Under the pieces are notes generated by a model. That model saw only the letters and a program-made list of their open reading frames with translations. It was not told the origin of the DNA and made no database searches. Made by a program: the position numbers and the translations under genes. Positions 26,511-35,656 of a stretch of DNA of 36,768 nucleotides are shown piece by piece. Each line of letters begins with the position of its first letter. The stretch's first letter is position 1. Origin of the DNA: Candidatus Acetothermia bacterium (lineage in GTDB: Bacteria; Bipolaricaulota; Bipolaricaulia; UBA7950); assembly GCA_022684035.1 (NCBI GenBank), contig JAJHSB010000018.1, forward strand, positions 1 to 36,768. Reading direction: 5' to 3'.

Positions 26511-26545
26511 AAAGTCACAAGTTGAGGATTGAGAAATATGAATAG

Positions 26546-26608
26546 ACCGCAGAGAACGCAGAGAGCGCTGTGAGAGATAAAAAATAAGAGCTCTGTGTGC
26601 TTAGCGGT
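26546..26608. repeat. Imperfect inverted repeat (accgcagagaacgcagagagc ... ctctgtgtgcttagcggt)
   Basis: Arms 26546-26566 and 26591-26608 approximately complementary; no supported CDS. Confidence 0.65.
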
Positions 26609-26680
26609 AAAAAAGAGAAGGTCTTGGTAAGAAAAATTATAGTCAACTGCATAAATCATTGCAAAAAGCTAACAACACGC

Positions 26681-26873
26681 AAATCCTAAATTCTAAAACC
26701 CAAATCCCAAACAAATCCAAATGACCAAAATGACACTTCAGTGTCACCCTGAGCCAAAGGCGAAGGGTCTAATGATGAGATTCTTCGCTTCGCTCAGACT
26801 GACAACTTCGTTGTCAGTTTTGAACATTCGGATTTTGAATTTGTTTAGAATTTAGAGTTTCGAATTTAGAGTT
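26681..26873. repeat. Composite nested inverted-repeat element
   Basis: Outer A/T-rich arms (26681-26730 versus 26819-26873), hairpins TGACACttcaGTGTCA (26731-26746) and ACTGACAACttcGTTGTCAGT (26798-26818), and an internal CTGAGC...GCTCAG arm pair. Confidence 0.8.
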
Positions 26874-26959
26874 TTATACTTTGCATGCACAAAGATTTTT
26901 GCAAGACACTATAAATGGACAGAGAAAGAGCGGTCTTCTACTTCGCCTTCACCTTCACC

Positions 26960-27331
26960 TTAATCGGTGAGAGTGATCCGGTCGCGGATCTTTTCCAGCA
27001 ACTTCGATCTGATACCGCGGACGCGGAGCAGGTCTTCAACAGAGTTAAACGGACCAAACTCGGTACGAAAGGCGATGATCCGTGCCGCCAGGGTCGGTCC
27101 GATTCCCGGTAAAGTGATTAATTCATCGACAGAGGCAGTGTTAATATTGACCAAAGGTGGCTGGGGTACAATAAAGAGAGGCGTAATTATCTCTGCTCCG
27201 ACAAGCAAGATCGGTTGTGGGAGGAGTGGTGTACGCGGCAAGGGAAAGAGGATAATTCCGCATATAAGCAGTGCGGTGGCGAGGAGTGCTACTATCGCTA
27301 TCTCTTGGTTGCGGGTTAAATAGGGTTTCAC
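26960..27331 (-). CDS. comEA: ComEA-like helix-hairpin-helix DNA-binding protein with N-terminal TM
   Basis: IAIVALLATALLICGIILF TM; VNINTASVDELITLPGIGPTLAARIIAFRTEFGPFNSVEDLLRVRGIRSKLLEKI. Confidence 0.88.
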   Translation of the reverse strand: MKPYLTRNQEIAIVALLATALLICGIILFPLPRTPLLPQPILLVGAEIITPLFIVPQPPLVNINTASVDELITLPGIGPTLAARIIAFRTEFGPFNSVEDLLRVRGIRSKLLEKIRDRITLTD

Positions 27332-27861
27332 TTAAATAGTTCTCTGATTTTGACAATCCCTGCTTGTTCCAATTGAATGCGCATCGGCTCAGCCAGCCGT
27401 TCGTAGTGTGGGCGACTAAATTTATCGGAGAATCCTTTAATAAAGATGGTCCGTAGTTTATTGCTCAGCTCGGGGGAAGAGCGTAGTAGAGCGGCGTACT
27501 TGTGACAGAGCGCCTCCACTTCTGGAATATAAACCTCTAGTTGAGCCGAGCGGTCAAAGAGAGAGAGCGCTTCTTTCTTATCAGAAGCAAGTGCTTGTTC
27601 AGCGGCAGAGAAGAGCTGGCGACGGACCGACTCTCGTTTGGCGACCGAGCGCATCTTCTTCTCTTGCTTTCGGTTCTCCTTGAGTTCGCGGTGGGGAAAC
27701 TTCAGGATATGGCGTGCGCAACCGCGAGGACAATCCAGGAACTCAGAGGGTGATTTGGCAATTTGACCATGTAAAGAGAGGCAGGCAGAGCAGGTGCTGT
27801 AAGTGACATTTGTGTAATATTGATAGTAGGTGCCTGTTCGCCGCAGCGGCCATATGGTCAT
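27328..27861 (-). CDS. Hypothetical protein with Cys-rich (zinc-ribbon-like) N-terminus
   Basis: CSAC...CPRGC near N-terminus; 4-nt overlap with comEA; no strong overlapping alternative ORF. Confidence 0.7.
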   Translation of the reverse strand: MTIWPLRRTGTYYQYYTNVTYSTCSACLSLHGQIAKSPSEFLDCPRGCARHILKFPHRELKENRKQEKKMRSVAKRESVRRQLFSAAEQALASDKKEALSLFDRSAQLEVYIPEVEALCHKYAALLRSSPELSNKLRTIFIKGFSDKFSRPHYERLAEPMRIQLEQAGIVKIRELFK

Positions 27862-28052
27862 GAATCTCTCTCCTTATATGAATCAGGAATTATTTTGAAT
27901 CCTCGTGATCTTACCAACTTTTTTGGAGATGCTCCATCATTATAAATAATAAGCGGTGATGTAGCAACTTTAGTGAGTAAACTTGCAACGCACCCATCGG
28001 TACAGGTATTATCTATCTGTTATGGCAACTGAACCGTCAGAGGAGGTTTCTT

Positions 28053-29495
28053 GTGCGAGATTTTACTGAACGAGCGCTAAATCGAGCCTGTGCAGCAGGC
28101 GCAACATTTGCTGAGATACGGATCGTAGACCGGAGATCAGAGAGCATAGAGATCAAGAATGGATCGACGGAAGCGATCAGTAACAGGACCAGTTATGGTT
28201 GGGGCGTACGGGTAATTGTTGACGGAGGATGGGGGTTTGCCTCCAGTTTTCGCATCGAAAAGGGTGAGATAGCCCGGGTCGTTGATTTGGCAATAGAGAT
28301 AGCCCGTGCAAGCGCAATGAATAAAAAAGAAGATGTCAGGTTAAGCCCGAGCAAGAAGATTCAACAGAACTATCGTACTCCGCTTGTGATTGATCCATTC
28401 ACTGTTCCTCTCGCGCAGCGGATCGATCTTCTTCTTGCCGCCGAGGGCCGCTTACGTCAGGAGAAGGCAGTCAAGATATCACAAGCATTTATGACTCTCT
28501 TTGGCGAGAAAAAGTTCTTCGCCAATAGCGAGGGGAGTTACATCGAGCAAGAGATAATCGAATGTGGAGCAGGGATAACTGCTACAGCGGTTAAAGATGG
28601 TGAGGTTCAGGTGCGTTCCTATCCCAACTCGTTCCGCGGTAACTTTGCCACCAGTGGGTATGAGTTTATCGAGTCGCTCAACCTAGCCGAGCACGCTCCT
28701 CGTGTTGCCAGCGAGGCAGTGGCACTTCTCTCTGCGCCGCAATGTCCATCCAAAGAGACGACATTGATCATCGATGGATCGCAGTTGGCACTCCAGGTTC
28801 ATGAATCGTGCGGTCACCCAATTGAACTCGACCGTGTCTTCGGCAGTGAAGCGAGTTATGCTGGTACGAGCTTTCTCACCACAGAAAAACTCGGTAAATT
28901 CCGTTATGGCTCGGAGATTGTAAATATCATTGCCGATGCTACTATCCCCGGCGGATTAGGGACGTTCGGATTTGATGATGAAGGCGTGCCGGCACAACGG
29001 ACAAAAATTATCGATAACGGAATCTTTGTCGGCTATCTTACATCGCGTGAAACAGCAGTTAAGTTAGGACAGTTGAGTAATGGGACGATGCGTGCCGATG
29101 GCTGGAACAATATCCCACTGATTCGCATGACAAATATCAATCTCCAACCAGGAGAATGGAGATTCGATGATCTGATTGCCTCCACCGAAGACGGACTTTA
29201 TGTTGAAACAAACCGTAGTTGGTCGATCGATGATCGTAGGCTCAACTTTCAATTCGGTACCGAAATCGGATGGGAGATTAAAAACGGTAAGCTGGGGCAG
29301 ATGTTTAAAAACCCAACCTATACCGGAATTACCCCCCAGTTTTGGGGTAATTGTGATGCTATTTGTAATGATGACCATTGGCAGATGTGGGGAACGCCCA
29401 ATTGCGGTAAAGGAGAACCAGGACAGGCAGCCCATGTGGGACATGGAACCGCACCGGCTCGGTTTAGAAATGTGCGCGTAGGAGTGATGAAATGA
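28053..29495 (+). CDS. tldD: TldD metalloprotease
   Basis: HESCGHPIELDRVFG (HExxxH); GTFGFDDEGVPAQRTKIIDNGI; GTG start after gaggagg. Confidence 0.95.
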   Translation: MRDFTERALNRACAAGATFAEIRIVDRRSESIEIKNGSTEAISNRTSYGWGVRVIVDGGWGFASSFRIEKGEIARVVDLAIEIARASAMNKKEDVRLSPSKKIQQNYRTPLVIDPFTVPLAQRIDLLLAAEGRLRQEKAVKISQAFMTLFGEKKFFANSEGSYIEQEIIECGAGITATAVKDGEVQVRSYPNSFRGNFATSGYEFIESLNLAEHAPRVASEAVALLSAPQCPSKETTLIIDGSQLALQVHESCGHPIELDRVFGSEASYAGTSFLTTEKLGKFRYGSEIVNIIADATIPGGLGTFGFDDEGVPAQRTKIIDNGIFVGYLTSRETAVKLGQLSNGTMRADGWNNIPLIRMTNINLQPGEWRFDDLIASTEDGLYVETNRSWSIDDRRLNFQFGTEIGWEIKNGKLGQMFKNPTYTGITPQFWGNCDAICNDDHWQMWGTPNCGKGEPGQAAHVGHGTAPARFRNVRVGVMK

Positions 29496-30829
29496 CGAAG
29501 ATCAACGAAATGCTCACTGAAATTTTGCAGTTGTCTCGTGCGGAGCAGACAGAGATAGTCTATATGGGAACGGATTCTGCTCTCACCAGATTTACCAATA
29601 ATTATATTCATCAGAACGTAGCCGAGAAGGATGGTACCGTCTCAATTCGCGTTGTGATAGGGAAGAAGATCGGCACAGCTGCTACTAATCAACTGGATAA
29701 AGAGTCACTGCGTAACACAGTGGAAAAAGCAGTAGAGATTGCCGCCACCCAACGTGACGATCCATATTTTCAGTCTCTTCCCATGCCGACACCGCTCCAA
29801 AAGATCAAGACGTATGTTAGTGCGACCGCAAAATTTACCCCGCAACAGCGGGCACAAACTGTAGCAACGATCGTGAAATTAGCCGAACAAAGTAATCTTA
29901 TTGCCTCTGGTGCAATCTCCACTAACACAATCGAGACCGCAGTCGTTAATTCGCTGGGAGTAAACGCCTATCAACGGGGGACCAGTGCTGATCTTAATTT
30001 AATTATCAGCAGCAATGATGGGGCATCTGGCTATGCTACTTACTTAACGCGCGATGTCACTCAGATCGATATCGATGCGTTAGCTAAGCAGGCGATTGAC
30101 AAATGCTTACAAGGAAAAGATCCGATTATGATTGAGCCAGGAGAGTATGTAACGATCCTTGAGCCCGATGCTGTAGGAACATTTGTCTCTTTCCTCGGAT
30201 ACCTCGGAATGGGAGCGCTGGCATTACAAGAGGGACGTAGTTTTATGACCAATAAGCTGGGCCAACAGATTACCGGTAGTAATATCACTATCTGGGACGA
30301 TGGGCTTAATCCCCAAGGGATGCCGATACCATTTGATTTCGAAGGAGTAGCGAAAAAGAAGGTGAGCTTGATCGAAAAAGGAGTAGCCAAAGGGGTCGTC
30401 TATGACTCTTATACTGCCGGGCGTCAGCCGGGAAAAGAATCGACCGGCCATGCTCTCCCTGCTCCGAATAGTTCCGGCCCCATGCCGCTCCATCTCTTTA
30501 TGAAAGAAGGGGATTCTTCTTTAGCAGAGATGATCGCTTCCACAGAGCGAGGGATCTATGTCACCCGTTTCCACTACACCAATCCAGTTGAACCGATGAG
30601 CACCACGATAACTGGCCTGACGCGCGATGGAACGTTCTTGATCGAAGAGGGAAGGATTACCTCTCCTCTTGTAACGTTGCGGTTTACCGACAGTATCTTA
30701 ACAGTTCTTTCGCATGTCTCCCAGATATCGAAAGAGACGGTGCTCGTAGGAAGCTACTTCGGCGGCAGCCGCGTGCCGGCAATAAAGACTGATCGATTAA
30801 GATTCAGCGGCTCAGCAGCGAAAGCGTAG
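29492..30829 (+). CDS. pmbA: TldE/PmbA partner protein
   Basis: PmbA/TldE-like organisation with NPVEPMSTTITGLTRDGTFLIEEGRI; 4-nt overlap with tldD. Confidence 0.92.
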   Translation: MTKINEMLTEILQLSRAEQTEIVYMGTDSALTRFTNNYIHQNVAEKDGTVSIRVVIGKKIGTAATNQLDKESLRNTVEKAVEIAATQRDDPYFQSLPMPTPLQKIKTYVSATAKFTPQQRAQTVATIVKLAEQSNLIASGAISTNTIETAVVNSLGVNAYQRGTSADLNLIISSNDGASGYATYLTRDVTQIDIDALAKQAIDKCLQGKDPIMIEPGEYVTILEPDAVGTFVSFLGYLGMGALALQEGRSFMTNKLGQQITGSNITIWDDGLNPQGMPIPFDFEGVAKKKVSLIEKGVAKGVVYDSYTAGRQPGKESTGHALPAPNSSGPMPLHLFMKEGDSSLAEMIASTERGIYVTRFHYTNPVEPMSTTITGLTRDGTFLIEEGRITSPLVTLRFTDSILTVLSHVSQISKETVLVGSYFGGSRVPAIKTDRLRFSGSAAKA

Positions 30830-30837
30830 TAAAGAGA

Positions 30838-31920
30838 GTGGAAAAACGAAACCGAGCCCGCGAGTTGGGAGTCACAATTGGCACGCTTACACCGGGCCAA
30901 ATGAATTCCATTACTGATGTACCAGGGGTAGAGGTAGGACATCTTTCGCTTATTTGCGGTGAAGGGAAGTTAGTTCCAGGGAAAGGGCCGGTGCGAACCG
31001 GTGTCACAGTGATCAAGCCTCATCCAGGAAACCTTTTCTTAAATAAAGTTCCTGCTGCTGTCCATGTGATCAATGGAGTCGGCAAAACAATCGGATTGGT
31101 CCAGATCGCCGAATTAGGGGTGATCGAAACGCCGATCGTCCTTACTAATACGTTAAGTGCTGGACTGGCGGCAGATGGCCTTATCGAATATATGTTGAAC
31201 CAGAATCCCGACATCGGAGTGACGACCGGTTCGGTAAACCCGGTAGTGGGAGAATGTAACGATAGTTTTTTGAATGATCTGCGGGGCCGCCATGTGCGAC
31301 AGGAGCATGTCCTTGCTGCGCTGGCACAGACTTCTTCCGGGCCGGTGGAAGAGGGATCGGTCGGCGCCGGTGTAGGGATGTCGGCCTTCGGCTATAAAGG
31401 AGGGATCGGTACATCATCGCGGATAGTGAGTGGCTATACCATCGGCGTGCTTGTCCTCGTTAACTGCGGACGGAAAGAGGAACTGACGATCGCCGGCTCG
31501 CCAGTGGGCAGTCTCCTTTCCAAGAGAACTGCAACGATGGATAATTACGGCTCGATCATGATTATTGTTGCTACTGACGCACCGCTCTCAGCACGCCAAT
31601 TAGGGCGATTGGCCAAACGTGCGACACACGGGTTGGCACGGACCGGTGCTAATTCATCCCATGGCAGCGGAGATATTGTTATTGCATTTTCCACTGCCGA
31701 GCCTATCCCTCATTACTCTGCCAGTTCAACGCTGAGATTGACCAGATTACACGAATCCGGCCCAGATATATCCAGACTCTTCTGCGGTGTGGCCGAGGCG
31801 ACAGAAGAGGCGATCGTAAATGGATTATTTACCGCGCAGACAGTCATTGGGCGTGATGGGAATCGACGCGTGGGATTACCGATCAGTGAGACTTTAGCAT
31901 TGATTACGATCAAAACATAA
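30838..31920 (+). CDS. P1/S58 family aminopeptidase, DmpA-like
   Basis: NSITDVPGVEVGHLSL; NKVPAAVHVINGVGKTIGLVQIAELG; EEGSVGAGVGMSAFGYKGGIGTSSRI; GANSSHGSGDIVIAFS. Confidence 0.92.
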   Translation: MEKRNRARELGVTIGTLTPGQMNSITDVPGVEVGHLSLICGEGKLVPGKGPVRTGVTVIKPHPGNLFLNKVPAAVHVINGVGKTIGLVQIAELGVIETPIVLTNTLSAGLAADGLIEYMLNQNPDIGVTTGSVNPVVGECNDSFLNDLRGRHVRQEHVLAALAQTSSGPVEEGSVGAGVGMSAFGYKGGIGTSSRIVSGYTIGVLVLVNCGRKEELTIAGSPVGSLLSKRTATMDNYGSIMIIVATDAPLSARQLGRLAKRATHGLARTGANSSHGSGDIVIAFSTAEPIPHYSASSTLRLTRLHESGPDISRLFCGVAEATEEAIVNGLFTAQTVIGRDGNRRVGLPISETLALITIKT

Positions 31921-31944
31921 ATACTTCTAATTAGGAGAATACAG

Positions 31945-32934
31945 ATGCAAATTGGAAAGTTGCCGCGTAAACGGATTGCCGTTCTACCGACTCCGCTCTA
32001 TGAGCTTAAATCATTGAGCAGGAAACTGAACGGACCACGGATATTCATCAAACGAGATGATCTTACCGGGCTTGCGTTTGGAGGAAACAAGGCCCGCAAG
32101 CTGGAATTTATTCTCGGCGATGCAATCGAAAAAGGAGCAGATACGGTACTCACCGCAGGCGCGCTGCAGTCGAATCATGTCCGGATGACAGCGGCAGCAG
32201 CAGCTCAGTTCGGCTTACGAGCCGTTCTCTTTCTCCGGGGTAAAGAGCCGAGTGCATATAAAGCAAATCTCCTTCTCGATCGACTGTTGGGAGCAAAGAT
32301 TGAGTTTATCGACTTTGATGATCGCGAAGAGATAATCCGCCGGATGGAAGCAGCAGCCGAAGACCTTAAAAGTAGGGGGAGTAATCCGTATATCATTGCT
32401 GCTGGCGGTTCAACGCCGATTGGTTGTACAGGTTATTACGTAGCGCTGACCGAGCTGCTTACGCAGGTTAATGAGATGGGAATTCATATTAACCATCTTC
32501 TTCTTGCCAGCGGCGGCGGCGGCACTCACGCTGGAGTTGTGCTAGGAGCAAAAGCACTTAATTTTGCGCTCAATGTAATTGGGATCAGCGTGTCGCGGCC
32601 GGCAGACGCGATTGTCGAACGGGTCAGCCAGCTATCAGAGGAGACGGCCTCGCTGTTAGGTCATAAGCTTCGTTTTTCGGCGGTGGAGATGGAAGTTTAT
32701 GATCAATACATCGGTGATGGGTATGCTATACCCACTCCGGAAGGACTTGCTGCAATCAGACTCGTTGCACAGACAGAAGGGATTTTTCTCGATCCGGTCT
32801 ACACTGGAAAAGCAATGGCCGGCTTAATTGACTTGATCGCTAACCAGCGATTTCACCGCGATGAGGCAGTCGTCTTTTTACATACCGGTGGAACGCCCGC
32901 GCTCTTTACCGATGAAAAGATCTGGAACAGATAA
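31945..32934 (+). CDS. D-cysteine desulfhydrase/ACC deaminase-family PLP enzyme
   Basis: PTPLYELKSLSRKLNGPRIFIKRDDLTGLAFGGNKARKLEFILGDA; ALQSNHVRMTAAAAA; LASGGGGTHAGVVLGA; HTGGTPALF. Confidence 0.9.
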   Translation: MQIGKLPRKRIAVLPTPLYELKSLSRKLNGPRIFIKRDDLTGLAFGGNKARKLEFILGDAIEKGADTVLTAGALQSNHVRMTAAAAAQFGLRAVLFLRGKEPSAYKANLLLDRLLGAKIEFIDFDDREEIIRRMEAAAEDLKSRGSNPYIIAAGGSTPIGCTGYYVALTELLTQVNEMGIHINHLLLASGGGGTHAGVVLGAKALNFALNVIGISVSRPADAIVERVSQLSEETASLLGHKLRFSAVEMEVYDQYIGDGYAIPTPEGLAAIRLVAQTEGIFLDPVYTGKAMAGLIDLIANQRFHRDEAVVFLHTGGTPALFTDEKIWNR

Positions 32935-33715
32935 AATAATTTTGGGGGCAAGCACGCTCGCCTTCTTCCATAATCAAGATTATACATGGAAAATGGTAGC
33001 AGAGGCGACGCAGAGAATCATCTCGCTCAACCTCGGTGTGGAAATATGGACTTGCCCGCAGAGAGTAGGGCGAATCTTGTCTAATACAGATTACGCGGCA
33101 CTTCGTGTGGCTGGAACCGATGCACCATTCATCTCAATGCACACCCAGCTTAACAGGTGGGATCGTGGGGCATTATCCCAAGAGATAGATCAATGCACTG
33201 CTCTCGGTGCCATGACGCTTGTCCTCCATAACGTGACGCTCGACTGCCATCACCCGGCTTCACAACCGGACTACCCGGAGATAATGCGCTTGGCACAATT
33301 AGCGCGTGCTCATGGCATTACACTCGCGATCGAAAACGGCCCCGACCAGTTGTGGTTCCTTGATCAGATCCTTGACCGCATCGGCGATGATCCCAAAAAG
33401 ACGAATATCGGAGTCTGTATTGACATTGGCCATGCGTATATGTCGAAAGATGCAGGGCGGCAGCCGATCCGCGCTTATCTTGAGCGGTATAAAGAACAAT
33501 TGATTCACCTCCATTTGCACGATAACGACGGGCAAGGAGATTTGCATCGCATACCAGGCGAGGGGTTAATTAAGTGGCCTGAGGTGCTGGAGACGATTAA
33601 CAAAATAGATTATCACGGACCAGCGGTAATCGAACTCCATTCGACAGGTGATCCGATTGACGATATACGGCAAGCAACAGAACTTTTTGATCATCTTAAT
33701 TACCGCACAACTTAA
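32912..33715 (+). CDS. Sugar phosphate isomerase/epimerase-like TIM-barrel protein (AP endonuclease family 2 fold)
   Basis: LAIENGPDQLWF, VCIDIGHAYMSK, LIHLHLHDNDGQGDLHRIPGEGLIKWPEVLETI; ATG at 32912 overlaps the previous gene. Confidence 0.82.
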   Translation: MKRSGTDKIILGASTLAFFHNQDYTWKMVAEATQRIISLNLGVEIWTCPQRVGRILSNTDYAALRVAGTDAPFISMHTQLNRWDRGALSQEIDQCTALGAMTLVLHNVTLDCHHPASQPDYPEIMRLAQLARAHGITLAIENGPDQLWFLDQILDRIGDDPKKTNIGVCIDIGHAYMSKDAGRQPIRAYLERYKEQLIHLHLHDNDGQGDLHRIPGEGLIKWPEVLETINKIDYHGPAVIELHSTGDPIDDIRQATELFDHLNYRTT

Positions 33716-33744
33716 ATAACATTTTAACCCAGCAACTAAATTGA

Positions 33745-33890
33745 TATAATGGTGATAGAGAACGATTGCTGGCATAGATATTTTTCGGAGGAGGTTAATC
33801 AAGTCTTACAAGCGGGCAAAAGCAATAAACCGCTGTAATTTCTTCAACGGCCTAACCCAGTGATGCCAAGCTAAAAAGGAGAGATAGACA
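33745..33890 (+). promoter_or_regulatory. Promoter -10 (TATAAT) and leader of the metal ABC transporter operon
   Basis: TATAAT 33745-33750 with weak -35 TTTAAC 33723-33728 (16-nt spacer); leader of about 130 nt before ATG 33891, with long-range pairing GCTGGCAT (33768-33775)/ATGCCAAGC (33863-33871) and AGCGG/CCGCT (33811-33834). Confidence 0.45.
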
Positions 33891-34796
33891 ATGAGAGATA
33901 AGAGAACGAAAGTGGGGTTAACCGTCGCATTAGTAGTGCTACTGACGGTGGTATTTTGGGTAGGAGCGGGTACAGCAGGTCAGACTGCTATAGAAGATAG
34001 GCTCAACGTTGTAGTCAGTTTCGCTGTTTTACATGATTTTGTCACCTTCATTGGCGGTGATAGAGTAGAGGTCACCACAATGCTCACATGGGGCTTAGAC
34101 CCGTGCGGCTGGGATCCATCGCCGAGCGATATCAAGAAACTTGTCGGTGCCGACATATTTATTCACCTCGCTGATTTTGTCGATCCATGGATTGACAGAG
34201 TCCTTGCCGCGGCGGGCAGTCCTTATTTGGTCGTCGTTGAAGCAGCAAAGGGGTTGCCAATTCGCTTGATCGGAGGGGTCGGAGACCCACATGTATGGCT
34301 TGATCCAGTCAATGTCAAGGTGATGGTCAACACGATTATGCACGCCTTAATCGATCGCGATCCGGCTGGCGAAGCGCTCTATGTGGAGAATGCAACTCGG
34401 TTGCAGCAGCAGCTAAACGATTTAGACATCGCCTTCAGAACCCGATTAGCCGATCTTCCTCTGCGGGAGTTTATCGTCTTTCATCAGGCGCTCGATTACT
34501 TTGCGGTGCGGTACGGCCTTGTTGCTCATCCCTTAGTTATGTTTTGGCTTGACGATCCAGTGCCAGGCAGGATGGTCGAGCTAATTCGTCTCGGCCGTGA
34601 GCTTGGGGTAAGGTATATATTTACTGAAAAACCGGGAGAAGAGCTGTTCGAAGTCCTTGCAACAGAGATCGGCGCTGAGGTATTGCTGTTTCATATCTCA
34701 CCGCTTGCCCCGCGGGCGGAAGGAGAGGAATTGAGCGCCTATGTGGCGATGATGTTCGATTTCTTAGATAATCTTATGCGTGCGCTGAGAGGTTAA
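33891..34796 (+). CDS. Metal ABC transporter substrate-binding protein, ZnuA/SBP cluster A-I-like
   Basis: Signal-like N-terminus; DPSPSDIKKLVGADIFIH; GDPHVWLDPVNVKVMVNTI; FHQALDYFAVRYGL; aaaaaggagag RBS. Confidence 0.88.
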   Translation: MRDKRTKVGLTVALVVLLTVVFWVGAGTAGQTAIEDRLNVVVSFAVLHDFVTFIGGDRVEVTTMLTWGLDPCGWDPSPSDIKKLVGADIFIHLADFVDPWIDRVLAAAGSPYLVVVEAAKGLPIRLIGGVGDPHVWLDPVNVKVMVNTIMHALIDRDPAGEALYVENATRLQQQLNDLDIAFRTRLADLPLREFIVFHQALDYFAVRYGLVAHPLVMFWLDDPVPGRMVELIRLGRELGVRYIFTEKPGEELFEVLATEIGAEVLLFHISPLAPRAEGEELSAYVAMMFDFLDNLMRALRG

Positions 34797-34802
34797 CTGA
34801 TC

Positions 34803-35600
34803 GTGGTACAGCCGGTCATTCTGGTAAACGGTCTTTCATTCAGCTATCCGGCCTCTCCACTTGTGCTGGAGGACGTCTCTCTCACTGTTGCAGGGGGGAG
34901 CATCCTCGGATTGGTCGGTCCGAATGGAGGTGGCAAGACAACTCTGCTTAAGTTGATCTTGAAACTGCTTCCGTTGCAACGAGGGACAATTGAGCTTTTC
35001 GGGCGACCGGTGGCGCAATTCGAAGAATGGCACCGCATCGGGTATCTTAGTCAGAAGATGTGGAGTTCTGATCGTAATTTTCCGGCATCAGTGGAAGAGG
35101 TCGTCTCAAGTGGGAGGGTGCAGCAGCGCGGATTACTGCGGCGACTGCATGCGAGCGACCGACAGAAGATCCAGTCAGCTTTAGAACGGGTCGGTATGTG
35201 GGCATATCAACATCGCAACATCGCTCAATTATCTGTCGGTCAACAGAGGCGGGTCTTCTTAGCACGCGCACTCGCCAGTGGAGCAGAACTCCTTATGTTG
35301 GATGAACCGACCTCATCAATGGATCCGGGAATTCAGGAGGATTTCTATCATCTATTGGAAGATCTGAGCAAAGAGCAGGGGGTCACCATTGTGCAGGTGT
35401 CGCACGACCTTGCCGGAGCGACAGCTCATGTTACGCATGTTGCGTGCCTCAACCGCCGCTTGCTGTACTGCGGAACGATCGAAGAGGGTTTGATTAGCGA
35501 CACCTTACCGCAGCTCTATGGTGAGATGCGCGATACTCTCCTTAGCGAACTGATCGCAATCCGCAACAGCAGAGCGTCGACACCATCCGTTTGTGGTTAA
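34803..35600 (+). CDS. Metal ABC transporter ATP-binding protein, ZnuC-like
   Basis: GPNGGGKTTLLKLILKLLPLQRG; LSVGQQRRVFLARALAS; LLMLDEPTSSMD. Confidence 0.92.
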   Translation: MVQPVILVNGLSFSYPASPLVLEDVSLTVAGGSILGLVGPNGGGKTTLLKLILKLLPLQRGTIELFGRPVAQFEEWHRIGYLSQKMWSSDRNFPASVEEVVSSGRVQQRGLLRRLHASDRQKIQSALERVGMWAYQHRNIAQLSVGQQRRVFLARALASGAELLMLDEPTSSMDPGIQEDFYHLLEDLSKEQGVTIVQVSHDLAGATAHVTHVACLNRRLLYCGTIEEGLISDTLPQLYGEMRDTLLSELIAIRNSRASTPSVCG

Positions 35601-35656
35601 TTTTCTGTGGTTAGTTGTTGTCATTACCAGTTACACTACCAGGAGGCATCAGTAAC

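Noticed and set aside
33783-33871. c-di-GMP-I (GEMM) riboswitch resemblance (GGGCAAAAGC ... GGCCTAA) in the metal importer leader
   Set aside because: Only short fragments resemble the consensus and their spacing is wrong; kept only as an unspecified structured-leader candidate.
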